Shown piece by piece: positions 45,693 to 54,984 of a stretch of DNA of 64,000 nucleotides. A program made the position numbers and the translations under genes. The notes under the pieces are model-generated. The model did not search any database. It was not told the DNA's origin and saw only the letters and a program-made list of their open reading frames with translations. Position 1 is the stretch's first letter, and every line of letters starts with the position of its first letter. This stretch comes from Lysobacterales bacterium (GTDB taxonomy: Bacteria; Pseudomonadota; Gammaproteobacteria; Xanthomonadales; SZUA-36), in the NCBI GenBank assembly GCA_014238945.1, contig JABAAB010000061.1, positions 1 to 64,000 of the forward strand, given 5' to 3'.

Positions 45693-46222
45693 GTCTGTCA
45701 CACGTACTGCTCGGTATGCTGAACAAACCGGCAAGTGGTTATGAACTGAAGCAGTACTTTGAACAAAGCGTACGTCATTTCTGGTATGCCGAACTGTCAC
45801 AGATTTACCCGGCGCTGGCCAAGCTGGAAAAGGAAGGCATGCTGAGCTCGAAAAAAACAGCGTCCGACAAGGGACCCAGCAAGAAAGTCTACACACGCAC
45901 CTCAAGTGGTAAGAAAGAACTGCAGGAATGGCTGGCCGCTGGACCGGTGCTTCGAACGGAGCGCATTGCCTACCTGACACAACTGTTCTTCCTGGATGAA
46001 ATTTCCAACGCGAAGCGCATTTCCTTCATGGAAGAATTACGTGATGACTTTGCCGCCCGGCACAAGGAACTCAAGTCCGCCGAAACCAATTGGGCCGCCC
46101 AGGACCCGGGCTTTCCCGACCAGTTGCCGGACACCGGACTGGTCAAACACATGACCCTGCGCTCCGGCCTGCTGAAATACGCGGTTATGGTGGAGTGGTG
46201 CCAGGAGTGTATTGCTTTTTGA
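45689..46222 (+). CDS. PadR-family transcriptional regulator
   Basis: 177 residues: winged helix-turn-helix (about 3-85; VLLGMLNKPASGYELKQYF, AELSQIYPALAKLEKEGML, KKVYTRTSSGKKEL) and a helical C-terminal dimer domain (about 95-170). PadR proteins repress operons in response to phenolics or other small ligands. The start overlaps the preceding stop. The last codons and stop lie at the break point of the antisense TPR copy C, so the native C-terminus may have been slightly altered. Confidence 0.92.
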   Translation: MSLSHVLLGMLNKPASGYELKQYFEQSVRHFWYAELSQIYPALAKLEKEGMLSSKKTASDKGPSKKVYTRTSSGKKELQEWLAAGPVLRTERIAYLTQLFFLDEISNAKRISFMEELRDDFAARHKELKSAETNWAAQDPGFPDQLPDTGLVKHMTLRSGLLKYAVMVEWCQECIAF

Positions 46223-47435
46223 AAATAGACATCAGCCAGCCTGGCCTGGTACCCCCTTTCCAGCGCCCTGCCATAGTGCATGACCACAAAGGCATCACCC
46301 GGCGCGAGCGCAAGCGCCCTGGCACGTAATTCAGTTATTTTTTCGGAATCCGCGCCGTTCACCAGGCTGAGTACGGTGTAAGCACCACCCAGTGTCGGAT
46401 CCAGTTCAATCGCTCTGAGCGCGGCTGCTTCGGTGCTTTCCCGACTGGCATATTCCGGCCATGGGAGGTCATACAAAACACGGGACAACCAGTACCATGC
46501 CTCAGCGTACCCGGGTTCTATTTCAATGACTTTCTCGAAAAAACCATGGGCTAAAATCAACGAATCAACGGTCTGGTGACGATGGGCACCCAGTCCCTGC
46601 AGGTACAGATCATATGCTTCGATATTGACGACCTGACCCGGTTTGATGCCGGAACCCGATCCCGGGACCAGGGCCAGTTTCAAGGCCTCTACAATCGCTA
46701 TGGAAATCTCGTCCTGAACGGCAAAAATGTCACTCAATTCATGATCATAGGTTTGTGACCAGAGATGCCTGTCACTCTTCGCTTCTATCAACTGCGCGGT
46801 TACCCGCACGGTGTTTCCTGCTCTTCGCACACTGCCTTCGAGTATGTGCTCAACACCCAGTTGCGCCGCAATAGAGCGAATATCGAGATTCTGATCCCTG
46901 AAAGTGAACGAGGATGAGCGGGAAGTCACATGAAGGTCAGTCACCTGGACAGGTCATTCAAAATTTCTTCGGCGATTCCATCTGAAAAATACTGTTGATC
47001 ACCCGCCTGGCTCATGTCGACGAAAGGCAATACCGCAATTGATCTGGCAACAATCTCTTCAATTTTTGCTGCCGGCAGAGCCGGTTCACGGGTGTCCAGC
47101 AAATTGACAAACAACGTGAATGCTATGGTGACAGCAGACAGGGAGACCAATGCAATAAGCACATAGTCAGTACCATTCGGCGAATACCCATCTTCCATGC
47201 CACGGTCAGCCGGCGGTGTGCGCAGCAAACCATGAGCTGTCAGGTCAAATCGCCAGCCAAAAATGAGCACCAGCGGGAATAACAAAATTGAAGCAATCCA
47301 GACATAACGAATAGCAGAATCAGGTATCGCAAGCCCGGGAAACGCGAGGTCGGCTACCTGTAATACAACCCAGGCCCCCACGATGTACATGGCGGCAACT
47401 TTGAATACACCACGACGCTTGAGTTCACTGGTAAA
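46223..47435 (-). pseudogene. Broken adenylate-cyclase-associated/TPR-family gene (TPR copy C)
   Basis: Two overlapping frames form one gene. Frame 1 (47390 to 46941; open from 47435, TSELKRRGVFKVAA before the ATG) gives two membrane helices and ARSIAVLPFVDMSQAGDQQY, ending EEILNDLSR then TGA. Frame 2 starts at 46944 with VTDLHVTSRSSSFTFR and continues through EHILEGSVRRAG and TPR repeats. AGG-TGA-CTG versus G-TGA-CTG shows one base missing. The 3' part stops at about 46222, where the padR gene begins on the other strand. Confidence 0.8.
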
Positions 47436-47553
47436 TTACAAGGGTGCCCTTCAAAGCATCTGTAGTTACCATTCATCATAACGGCTAATTGATTTTTGCG
47501 CCAAACGAACCCATGAATGATGTCTATAGCGACTTGCTGCGCTCAGCGGAAGT

Positions 47554-47973
47554 CTAGCGGTTTCGGGGCGGTAACTCGTCGTGCCTCGGCAGGGACTCCG
47601 CTCCCAGATACCAACTGGCGCTTGAGGCACAGAAAATATTCTGGTGTGGCCTGATCCCAGGGTCTTCATCCAGAGTCCCAGCGGGCACGACCACCACCTG
47701 ACCGCTTTTTGACATCCACGGCAGGGTGGATCCGCAGTTTTTGCAAAAGCAGTTGGCAAAATACTTCGTGTCTTCCGAGTCATAACGGCCCACCTCGTCC
47801 TCACCGGCCAACCATTGAAAATCATCCGGGGCACCGAACAGGTTTGATGCGTGGGCGCTGCCGGTGACCTTACGGCAGCGTGAGCAGTGGCAATACTGGA
47901 ATATGCCCATGTTTCCGCTGATCTGATATCGGGCTTTGCCACACAGACAGCTGCCTTTTGCCTTTTCAGTCAT
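47554..47973 (-). CDS. GFA/CENP-V family zinc protein
   Basis: 139 residues with the glutathione-dependent formaldehyde-activating enzyme fold. Zinc cysteines are Cys9, Cys11, Cys28, Cys30, Cys33, Cys75, Cys77 and Cys80 (SCLCG, YCHCSRC, NCFCKNC). Most members have no proven formaldehyde role. It lies 18 nt upstream of the stop of the next minus-strand gene's region and may be transcribed with the DMT exporter and the P-type ATPase that precede it in transcription order. Confidence 0.9.
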   Translation of the reverse strand: MTEKAKGSCLCGKARYQISGNMGIFQYCHCSRCRKVTGSAHASNLFGAPDDFQWLAGEDEVGRYDSEDTKYFANCFCKNCGSTLPWMSKSGQVVVVPAGTLDEDPGIRPHQNIFCASSASWYLGAESLPRHDELPPRNR

Positions 47974-47991
47974 TGTTGCCGCTCCTTTTGA

Positions 47992-48852
47992 TCAGGGGTC
48001 TGACCCCACCACTTTTTTCGCGCGAATCACCAGCGCGATTCCACCCAGTATAGCCACAGATGTGATGACCAGTCTGGTGGTCATGGGTTCGTCAAGAAAT
48101 ACGATGCCGCCCACTGCGGCGATGGCCGGAACACTGAGTTGTACGGTGGCGGCGGTGTTGGCCTTGAGTGCTGGCAGGGCCGTGTACCAGATGGCGTAAC
48201 CGATACCCGAGGTTATGGCCCCTGACGCCACTGCGTAGTAAAAACCTGCACTGTCGATAACGATGTCCTCGTACACAACCAGGCTCAGCAACAGCGTAAC
48301 CGGTACGGCGCGCAGAAAGTTACCTGCCGTTACAGAGATCGGGTCACCCGCGCCCCGGCCCAACAGAGAGTAGATACCCCAGGCCACGCCGGCCACCAGC
48401 ATCAGAACGGAACCCTCCACTGGCGGCGCCGAAAGACCGGGCAACAGCAGACCGACCAGGCCTCCAATTGCAAGCAAGAGTCCTGCGGTCTGGATGGGCT
48501 GCAGACGCTCGCCGGTCTGCAGCCCATGGCCGATCATGGTGGCCTGTACGGCGCCGAACAACAGCAAGGCACCCGTGGCTGCCGGCAGGCTGATATAGGC
48601 AAAGGAGAAAGTAACCGCGTAGACAAACAGCACCAGCGCCGATAACCAGCTGCCGTAAACCAATGACGTGCGCTGTTTTAGACGCACCAGCAACCACAAC
48701 ATCAATGCGCCGGAGATCAACCGGACACTGGTGAAACTCGCGGCGTCGATGGCTGTATCCCTGAGCGCCAGCCGGGCCAACAGCGAATTGCCCGCAAACG
48801 CGATCATGGTGAGCGTGGTCAGCGCGAAGATGCGGGTGGTAGACGTCGACAT
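47992..48852 (-). CDS. DMT-superfamily (EamA) transporter
   Basis: 286 residues with ten membrane helices formed by two EamA repeats (about 5-130 and 145-280). FAGNSLLARLAL near the start and PVxxxVGGIVFLDEPMT near the end are EamA signatures. Members export amino acids or other metabolites; the substrate is open. Starts 3 bp after the P-type ATPase stop, so it is in the same transcript. Confidence 0.9.
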   Translation of the reverse strand: MSTSTTRIFALTTLTMIAFAGNSLLARLALRDTAIDAASFTSVRLISGALMLWLLVRLKQRTSLVYGSWLSALVLFVYAVTFSFAYISLPAATGALLLFGAVQATMIGHGLQTGERLQPIQTAGLLLAIGGLVGLLLPGLSAPPVEGSVLMLVAGVAWGIYSLLGRGAGDPISVTAGNFLRAVPVTLLLSLVVYEDIVIDSAGFYYAVASGAITSGIGYAIWYTALPALKANTAATVQLSVPAIAAVGGIVFLDEPMTTRLVITSVAILGGIALVIRAKKVVGSDP

Positions 48853-48855
48853 GGG

Positions 48856-51348
48856 CTATGGCTCGACCTGGGCACCGGTCAGGCGCGCCTGTGATCGTCG
48901 TGACCAGATTTCGGCCCCCAGTATGGTCAACGACAATGAACCGGCGACGATCAGCAGGGCCGTGGCATCCAGTGGCACCAGCCCCAGCATGGTGCGTAGT
49001 CCCGGTACGGTAATGGTAAGAATCTGCAGCAATACGCTGGCCACGATGATGAAATTTAGCAGCCGGTTGCTGGTGGTCGTGTTGGTGATACGCCGCGCCG
49101 GATAGACAAAGGCCAGCTGCGCCAGTGATTCGAACAGAAACAGCGAGGTTTGCGTTTCGCGCCCCGAATAGCCCATTGCCGGCAGCAGGAAGAACAGGGA
49201 AATACCCAGGGCTGCTTTTAATACACCGGTGGTCAGAATGAAGCGTAAATCCGCGCGGTCAAGCAACGGTGCCGAGGGTCGCCGCGGCTGCTGCTGCATC
49301 ATACCGGGGTTGCGGTCGATACCCAACGCCAGCGCCGGTGGGCCGTCGGCGATGATATTGATCCACAGCAATTGCACCGCGATCAACGGCACCAGCATGT
49401 TGCCGGTCTCGTCGTGCATGCCAAATATCGCTGCACCGGCAACCCCGATGGCCACCAGCAGTACCAGCGCCACATTGGTGGAGAACAGGAAGCGGATGAA
49501 CTTGATGATGTTGGCATAGATGCCACGCCCTTCCTCGACCGCGGCGGCGATGGTGGCAAAGTTGTCATCCAGCAGTACCAGGTCGGCGACCTCGCGGGTC
49601 ACATCGCTGCCACGCTGACCCATGGCCACGCCGACATCGGCGCGTTTCAAGGCCGGGGCATCATTTACCCCGTCACCCGTCATGGCCACGGTTTCACCAC
49701 CGCTCTTGAGCGCCTCGACCAGTGCCAGTTTGTGGGCGGGACTGACCCGGGCAAATACACCCACATCCTGAACCTTTGCAGCCAATTCCCCGGGGCTCAA
49801 ACGGTCCAGTTGCTCACCGGTCATGACGCTGTCTGAGTCCACCCCGATGGAGCGTGCAACGGCCAACGCGGTGGTGGGATGATCACCGGTGATCATGACG
49901 ACCCGGATACCGGCCTTACGGGTGTCACGGATGGCTTCGGCCACCTCGGGCCGGGGCGGATCCCACAGCGAAACCGTACCCAGCCATTCCAGGTCTGTTT
50001 CCCTTTCCCCATCTGCGCGCGCCAGTCCCAGCACCCGGTAACCCTGGACCGCGGCTGCATTGATACTCTCGTGCCACTGGTTACGTTCATCCTCGGTGAG
50101 GCGGCTGCGGTCCAGCAGCACTTCGGTGGCACCTTTTAAGTACGATACCGTCTCGCCGTCTTCAAGCACGGTTACGCGCATGAATTTTCGGTTCGAATCA
50201 AACGGGCTGGAAGACCGCCGGGGGTGCAACCGGCGTACTTTTGCAGGGTCAATACCCTCCTTCCTCGCGTAGTCATAGAAACCGGTCTCCAGCGGATCGC
50301 CGGAACTGCCATCGGTTTCTGCGTCTGCGGCAAGCACCATGGCCAGCAACGCACGCTGGCGGTCCGGCACACGCATCTCACGCACCACCATGGTGTTTTC
50401 TGTCAGGGTACCGGTCTTGTCGGTCGCGATCACGGTCACCGAGCCCAGGGTTTCAACAGCTGAAAGTCTGCGTACCACCGCCTCACGTGCCGCCATGCGG
50501 GTGGTGCCCAGGGCAAGTGTCAGTGTCAGCACGGCGGGCAGACCTTCGGGTACCGCGGCCACCGCCACCGCCACTGCAAACAGCAGGGCTTCGTCAATAT
50601 GGCCAATACCCTCGATCCAGACACCCGTGACCACCAGCACAACAGCCAGCGCAGCGATCCAGCGTGCAATCCGATGACCGAAATGGATCAACCGTTTCTC
50701 CAGCGGTGTGGGTTCGGTCTCGACACTGGATAACATAACGGCGATTTGGCCCATGGCGGATGCCTCACCGGTGCGGGTCACACGCAACCAGCTGTGGCCG
50801 CGCACCACCAGCGTTCCTGAAAATACCTCCTCACCCGGACCACGGTCCACGGCCAGTGATTCACCTGTCAACATGGACTCATCGATCATCAGGTAGTCGT
50901 CACCGGTTAGTTCACCATCGGCAAAAACCCGGTTGCCACTCTCTACCCGGGCCAGGTCACCCGGAACCAGGTCGGCAACCGGCACCTTTATCAGTACACC
51001 ATCACGACGCACCGTGGCGTTGGGTGCCGATAATTTTTTCAGTTGGGCCAGTGCGTCTTCGGCACGGTACTCCTGCCACACCCCCATGATGGTATTGAGC
51101 GCCAGGATGATGGCGATGGCGATCGATTCGAACGGCCAACCACGGGTTCCCTCGATAATCCACACCACCATGTCAAAAGACAGTGCGAACAGCAGGATAT
51201 AAATGATCGGGCTGCGCAGTTGCTCCAGGACCCGGCTCCACCAGGGTGCGGGCGTGGGTTCCGGCAGGTCATTGGCCCCATGTGCAGCCAGCAACGTGCG
51301 GGCCTGCTCCGTACTGAGCCCGGGGTCTGTCACCTGTTCAGCTTGCAT
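48856..51348 (-). CDS. P2-type cation-transporting ATPase
   Basis: About 830 residues with cation-ATPase N domain, actuator domain, phosphorylation motif ATDKTGTLT (about 315), MITGDHPTTALA and TGDGVNDAPALKRAD, and ten membrane helices. The helix-4 motif AVPEGLP and the helix-6 NIIADGPPALALG point to Ca2+ (or related P2A-like) transport rather than heavy metals, for which there is no N-terminal CxxC. I prefer the ATG at 51348; a GTG at 51375 adds nine residues but directly abuts its GGGGAG. First gene of a run with the DMT transporter and GFA protein. Confidence 0.92.
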   Translation of the reverse strand: MQAEQVTDPGLSTEQARTLLAAHGANDLPEPTPAPWWSRVLEQLRSPIIYILLFALSFDMVVWIIEGTRGWPFESIAIAIILALNTIMGVWQEYRAEDALAQLKKLSAPNATVRRDGVLIKVPVADLVPGDLARVESGNRVFADGELTGDDYLMIDESMLTGESLAVDRGPGEEVFSGTLVVRGHSWLRVTRTGEASAMGQIAVMLSSVETEPTPLEKRLIHFGHRIARWIAALAVVLVVTGVWIEGIGHIDEALLFAVAVAVAAVPEGLPAVLTLTLALGTTRMAAREAVVRRLSAVETLGSVTVIATDKTGTLTENTMVVREMRVPDRQRALLAMVLAADAETDGSSGDPLETGFYDYARKEGIDPAKVRRLHPRRSSSPFDSNRKFMRVTVLEDGETVSYLKGATEVLLDRSRLTEDERNQWHESINAAAVQGYRVLGLARADGERETDLEWLGTVSLWDPPRPEVAEAIRDTRKAGIRVVMITGDHPTTALAVARSIGVDSDSVMTGEQLDRLSPGELAAKVQDVGVFARVSPAHKLALVEALKSGGETVAMTGDGVNDAPALKRADVGVAMGQRGSDVTREVADLVLLDDNFATIAAAVEEGRGIYANIIKFIRFLFSTNVALVLLVAIGVAGAAIFGMHDETGNMLVPLIAVQLLWINIIADGPPALALGIDRNPGMMQQQPRRPSAPLLDRADLRFILTTGVLKAALGISLFFLLPAMGYSGRETQTSLFLFESLAQLAFVYPARRITNTTTSNRLLNFIIVASVLLQILTITVPGLRTMLGLVPLDATALLIVAGSLSLTILGAEIWSRRSQARLTGAQVEP

Positions 51349-51584
51349 TGAATCCCGAAATACAGGTTTGGACACTCCCCGCTTGGATACCGGCGGCAGA
51401 ATTGCAGCCGGCGTGATGTTCTTTTTTCATGTGTTTTTTGCATACTCGTTGTAGTCCCTGGATATATACTGCCAGCATACGAAAAGTATAGCGACAGCCA
51501 TGTGTTGCTTAAAGCCACTTGGAGTTTTAGAGTCCATTCCTTATCATTGGTTGCCTTCGTTGACGATTCACAGGAGCAGACAAT

Positions 51585-52265
51585 ATGAGTTCAGCCAGGT
51601 TTTTGATTATTTTGGCATTGATCACCGCATCATCAGCGGTTTCAACCACGTGGGCAAAAAGTGACCTGCCAGCGACCAACGACGAGGGCATGGAACTGGT
51701 CAGGGACAGCGAACTGGCCACCGTCTATGCCGACCCGGGTGTAGACCTGAGTGTTTACAACAGGGTCTGGCTGGAAGAAGCCACGGTCGCGTTCAAGAAA
51801 AACTGGCAGCGTGACCAGAATCGAAATTACAGCTTCAAGGTCCGGGACAGGGACATGGAGCGGATACAGGGCGATGTTGCGAACCTGTTTCATGAGGTGT
51901 TCAAAAAGGAACTGGCCGACGGCGGTTACGAACTGGCCGACGAGGCCGGTGAGGACGTGCTCCGGATAAGACCCGCCATCGTTGATCTGGATGTTAATGC
52001 CCCGGATGTTCAGGGTGCCAGCCGCACTCAGACTTATGCGGAGACTGCTGGTGAAATGACCCTCAACGTCGAGCTGTTTGACTCGGTGACGGGCGACAAG
52101 ATTGCCCGGGCCACCGATCGCAAACGTGATTACCGGCACGGCTGGATGCAGTATCGCAGCAAGGTCAGCAACCGGGCGGACGCGGAACGCGTGATGAAAG
52201 CCTGGGCCGAAGCACTCAGAAACGCTCTGGATGAAGCAAGGGCTTCGGCTACCGGATCAGACTGA
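51585..52265 (+). CDS. DUF3313-like exported protein
   Basis: 226 residues with a signal peptide (about 1-24, AVSTTWA) and no lipobox, unlike many relatives. The domain YNRVWLEEATVAFKKNW, VANLFHEVFKKELADGGY, ILR-PAIVDLDVNAP and TGEM-LNVELFDSVTGD fits the DUF3313 periplasmic family of unknown role. CAGGAG precedes the ATG. Divergent from the P-type ATPase and followed by a strong hairpin. Confidence 0.85.
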   Translation: MSSARFLIILALITASSAVSTTWAKSDLPATNDEGMELVRDSELATVYADPGVDLSVYNRVWLEEATVAFKKNWQRDQNRNYSFKVRDRDMERIQGDVANLFHEVFKKELADGGYELADEAGEDVLRIRPAIVDLDVNAPDVQGASRTQTYAETAGEMTLNVELFDSVTGDKIARATDRKRDYRHGWMQYRSKVSNRADAERVMKAWAEALRNALDEARASATGSD

Positions 52266-52319
52266 TTGACCTGTCCGGGTCAGTCATCGAGAGGCGGCAG
52301 ATCACTAACACCTGACAAA

Positions 52320-52348
52320 ACCACCACCACTGCGTCAGTGGTGGTGGT
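52320..52348 (+). terminator. Perfect 13-bp hairpin between DUF3313-like gene and reductase
   Basis: ACCACCACCACTG, loop CGT, CAGTGGTGGTGGT. It ends 18 nt before the ATG of the downstream reductase and 54 nt after the upstream stop. It may terminate the upstream transcript (no T-run) or shape the reductase mRNA leader, which has no clear Shine-Dalgarno. Confidence 0.6.
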
Positions 52349-52366
52349 ACAACCCTCAATGTTTCC

Positions 52367-53368
52367 ATGACAGCTTTTGTAAAAGTACTGCCCAGCGGGC
52401 ACGAATTTATCCTCGAAGGCCGTTCCACCCTGCTGGAGGCCGGTCTGCGTGCCGGCCTGGCACTGGAATATGGCTGCAGTAACGGTAATTGTGGGAAGTG
52501 CCTGGCCCGGCTGGTTTCCGGTGATGTGCAAAAGGCACGGCATCATGACTTCAGGATCAGCGAACAGCAAAAGATAAATGGTCATATGCTGCTGTGCTGC
52601 AATACCACCGATTCGGACGTGGTCATAGAGGCCAGGGAGGCCAGCAGTGCCCATGAGATCACGCAACAGCATTTAACGGCCAGGGTCAGGGACATTCGCA
52701 TAGTCAGTGACGATGTTGCCCTGCTCCATCTCAAGACCCCACGTACCCAAAGACTGCGCTTTATGGCGGGTCAGCATGTCATGCTGGGGGGTAATGACCT
52801 TCCACAGGCGCATTATTCCGTTGCAAGCTGCCCCTGCGATGATATGAACCTGCATTTCCAGGTGCCCCGGTCTGAACAGGACGCATTTTCTGAAATCGTC
52901 TTTGGTGACCTGAAAAAGGGTGAGAAAGTTGATGTCACTGGCCCCGGTGGCGAATTCGTGCTGGATGAGGAATCTCCGCGTTCTCCGGTGTTTATCGCCT
53001 GGCAGACCGGTTTCGCCCCGATCAGAAGCCTGATCGAACACGCCATGTCGCTGGAAGTGGTAGAGTCCATTTCCCTGGTCTGGATTGCCAGGAACAAGGA
53101 TCACCGCTACCTGGACAATCTGTGCAGATCCTGGAACGACGCACTGGATGACTTTTCGTATGTCCCGGTTGATGCCGATGTGCGCCAGGACTACCTGGAC
53201 ATCATCAATGTACTTACCCGGCAATTGGGTATCGGGCCGGATGACCTGCCTGATCATGACTTTTTTATCGCCGGAAACAGTGGGTTGCTGGACCACTGCC
53301 AAAAGGCACTGTCAGCTAATGGCCTGCCGGTGGAGCAATTATTTACGGACTCATTGATTCATGCCTGA
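52367..53368 (+). CDS. 2Fe-2S ferredoxin-FAD/NAD(P)H reductase
   Basis: 333 residues. N-terminal plant-type ferredoxin with Cys37, Cys42, Cys45 (YGCSNGNCGKC) and Cys77 (LLCC); then an FAD domain with AHYSVAS and a flavin-phosphate region, then an NAD(P)H domain with WQTGFAPIRSLIEH and an IAGNSGLLDHC end. This matches oxygenase reductase components and CDP-6-deoxyhexose reductases. No oxygenase subunit is nearby, so the partner is unknown. It follows a perfect hairpin and has only a weak ribosome site. Confidence 0.9.
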   Translation: MTAFVKVLPSGHEFILEGRSTLLEAGLRAGLALEYGCSNGNCGKCLARLVSGDVQKARHHDFRISEQQKINGHMLLCCNTTDSDVVIEAREASSAHEITQQHLTARVRDIRIVSDDVALLHLKTPRTQRLRFMAGQHVMLGGNDLPQAHYSVASCPCDDMNLHFQVPRSEQDAFSEIVFGDLKKGEKVDVTGPGGEFVLDEESPRSPVFIAWQTGFAPIRSLIEHAMSLEVVESISLVWIARNKDHRYLDNLCRSWNDALDDFSYVPVDADVRQDYLDIINVLTRQLGIGPDDLPDHDFFIAGNSGLLDHCQKALSANGLPVEQLFTDSLIHA

Positions 53369-53425
53369 CAAACCGCAAGGGCACATACTTGTGTGTCAGG
53401 TTATTGCGAACGAATGTACCTCTGA

Positions 53426-54148
53426 CTAATTCTGATACTCCATCTGGTCAAGCATGGCGATGATTTTTTCCAGTAACTCGCCCAATTGGTAAAGTTCCCT
53501 CAGGTAAAGCGAGATCGTGAAATGATGTGATCTTGCCTTACCCATTAAAACGGCATCCTGGCGCAGGGCCAGTAATGTTGCCGCATTGGCTTTTCTGACC
53601 ACGGCCAGCTCACGCTCGTTCATCACACTAATATGGAAGGGTCCGCCGTGTGGCTCCATGGCTCGATGCACTCGCTGAGCCTCGGAGCGGAGATCGGTGC
53701 TGTTTTCCTGAATATCATCCAGTGCCCTGCGCCAGTCAGACAGGGTTTTGCGCAGTGCAGGGTCATTGATCAATCCAAGACGCCCGTCTCCCACCAGGGC
53801 GTCAAGTGTTCCGGAGACCGGATCATAGGTCGCGGCTATCACGAGACTGTTGATGATGAGTCCGATTGAGTCTCCTTCAAGTGCGGCCAGTTCAGAAGTT
53901 GATGCGGATTGGAAGTACGCGAAATTGGAACGTGCCTCTTCCAGCATTCCCATCATGATGGCCATTTCATCCCGGCTTGCCAGAAAATCACTCTTGAGGT
54001 TTTGAAGTGTCGCCTGCTCCAGTCTTCTTTCCTGTTTATCGGCCCACCAGGCATCGATCGCAAAGGCCAGAAGGATACTGACAACAATGACCGCTGCCTC
54101 AATCGAGAGCCTGTTCCAGGAAATGGGACTGGTGCTGGTTGATGCCAT
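53426..54148 (-). CDS. Single-helix anchored protein with IEAAVIVVSILLAFAIDAWW
   Basis: 240 residues. One helix near the N-terminus (about 16-34: IEAAVIVVSILLAFAIDAWW) is followed by charged, mainly helical sequence with coiled-coil character (ADKQERRLEQATLQNLKSDF). The helix sequence is frequent in small proteins of environmental gammaproteobacteria. No catalytic motif. It sits 23 bp after the end of the polyamine permease gene and could be the last gene of that operon, though it has no known link. Confidence 0.75.
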   Translation of the reverse strand: MASTSTSPISWNRLSIEAAVIVVSILLAFAIDAWWADKQERRLEQATLQNLKSDFLASRDEMAIMMGMLEEARSNFAYFQSASTSELAALEGDSIGLIINSLVIAATYDPVSGTLDALVGDGRLGLINDPALRKTLSDWRRALDDIQENSTDLRSEAQRVHRAMEPHGGPFHISVMNERELAVVRKANAATLLALRQDAVLMGKARSHHFTISLYLRELYQLGELLEKIIAMLDQMEYQN

Positions 54149-54171
54149 TTTTTGTTCCTCTGTTGTATTGA

Positions 54172-54984
54172 TTAACCTGGTTTTTTCCCACCGTCCTTGC
54201 GTGTCATCAGTCTCATAGCAACCACGACCCCTATGGTCACCAGGGCAACGATGATGGTCGCCAGTGCGTTGATATCCGGTTTAACACCCAGTTTGACCTT
54301 GGAAAAAATGTACATCGGCAGCGTATTCGCACCGGGCCCGGAAACAAAACTGGAAATGACCAGGTCGTCGAAACTCAGAGTAAACGCCAGCAACCAGCCG
54401 GCGATCATGGCCGGTGCCAAAAGTGGCAGGGTAATGTCGACAAGCACCCGGAATGGCCTGGCACCGAGATCCTGGGCCGCCTCCTCCAGGCTGTTGTCCT
54501 GGCCCGCGAGCCGTGCCTGCACAACGATGGCGACAAAGGCCATGCTGAAGGTGATGTGCGCGATGGTGATGGTGTCCACACCGCGTCCCGCCGGCCAGCC
54601 GATGAGGTTTTCCAGCGAGATAAAAAACAACAACAGCGAAAGCCCGGTGATCACTTCCGGCATCACCAGCGGTGCAGCGATCATGCCACTGAACAGCCGC
54701 CGGCCACGGAAACTGCGGAAACGGTACAGGGCAATCCCCGCACAGGTTCCCAGTGCAGTTGCAAAGGTTGCACTGACCAGGGCGATACGAATGCTGAGCA
54801 TCAGGGCATCGAAGGCCTGGCTGTTCTCGAAAAGGACACCATACCAGCGTAATGAAAAGCCACCCCAGGTGGTGGCCAGCGAGGACTTGTTGAATGAATA
54901 GGCAATCATCGAAAAAATCGGAATGTAGAGAAACGCGTATCCGAAGATCAGCACGGTGAGCGGAAAGGACAGACGCTTCATCAT
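54172..54984 (-). CDS. potI: Polyamine ABC transporter permease, PotC/PotI-like
   Basis: 270 residues, six helices, with the permease EAA-type loop (EEAAQDLGARPFRVLVDITLPLL). Inner-membrane half of a spermidine/putrescine importer. Its start overlaps the potH-like stop by four bases. Last transporter gene of the four-gene operon. Confidence 0.92.
   Translation of the reverse strand: MMKRLSFPLTVLIFGYAFLYIPIFSMIAYSFNKSSLATTWGGFSLRWYGVLFENSQAFDALMLSIRIALVSATFATALGTCAGIALYRFRSFRGRRLFSGMIAAPLVMPEVITGLSLLLFFISLENLIGWPAGRGVDTITIAHITFSMAFVAIVVQARLAGQDNSLEEAAQDLGARPFRVLVDITLPLLAPAMIAGWLLAFTLSFDDLVISSFVSGPGANTLPMYIFSKVKLGVKPDINALATIIVALVTIGVVVAMRLMTRKDGGKKPG

Noticed and set aside
46941..46944. Programmed -1 frameshift in TPR copy C
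   Set aside because: No slippery heptamer or downstream pseudoknot is evident and the gene is also truncated at 3'; simple decay is likelier.
47995..48007. GGGGTC-T-GACCCC palindrome at the DMT-transporter stop as another REP copy
   Set aside because: Only 13 bp and lacking the GAGTA part of the repeats at 41190 and 42000; likely chance or a minor hairpin.
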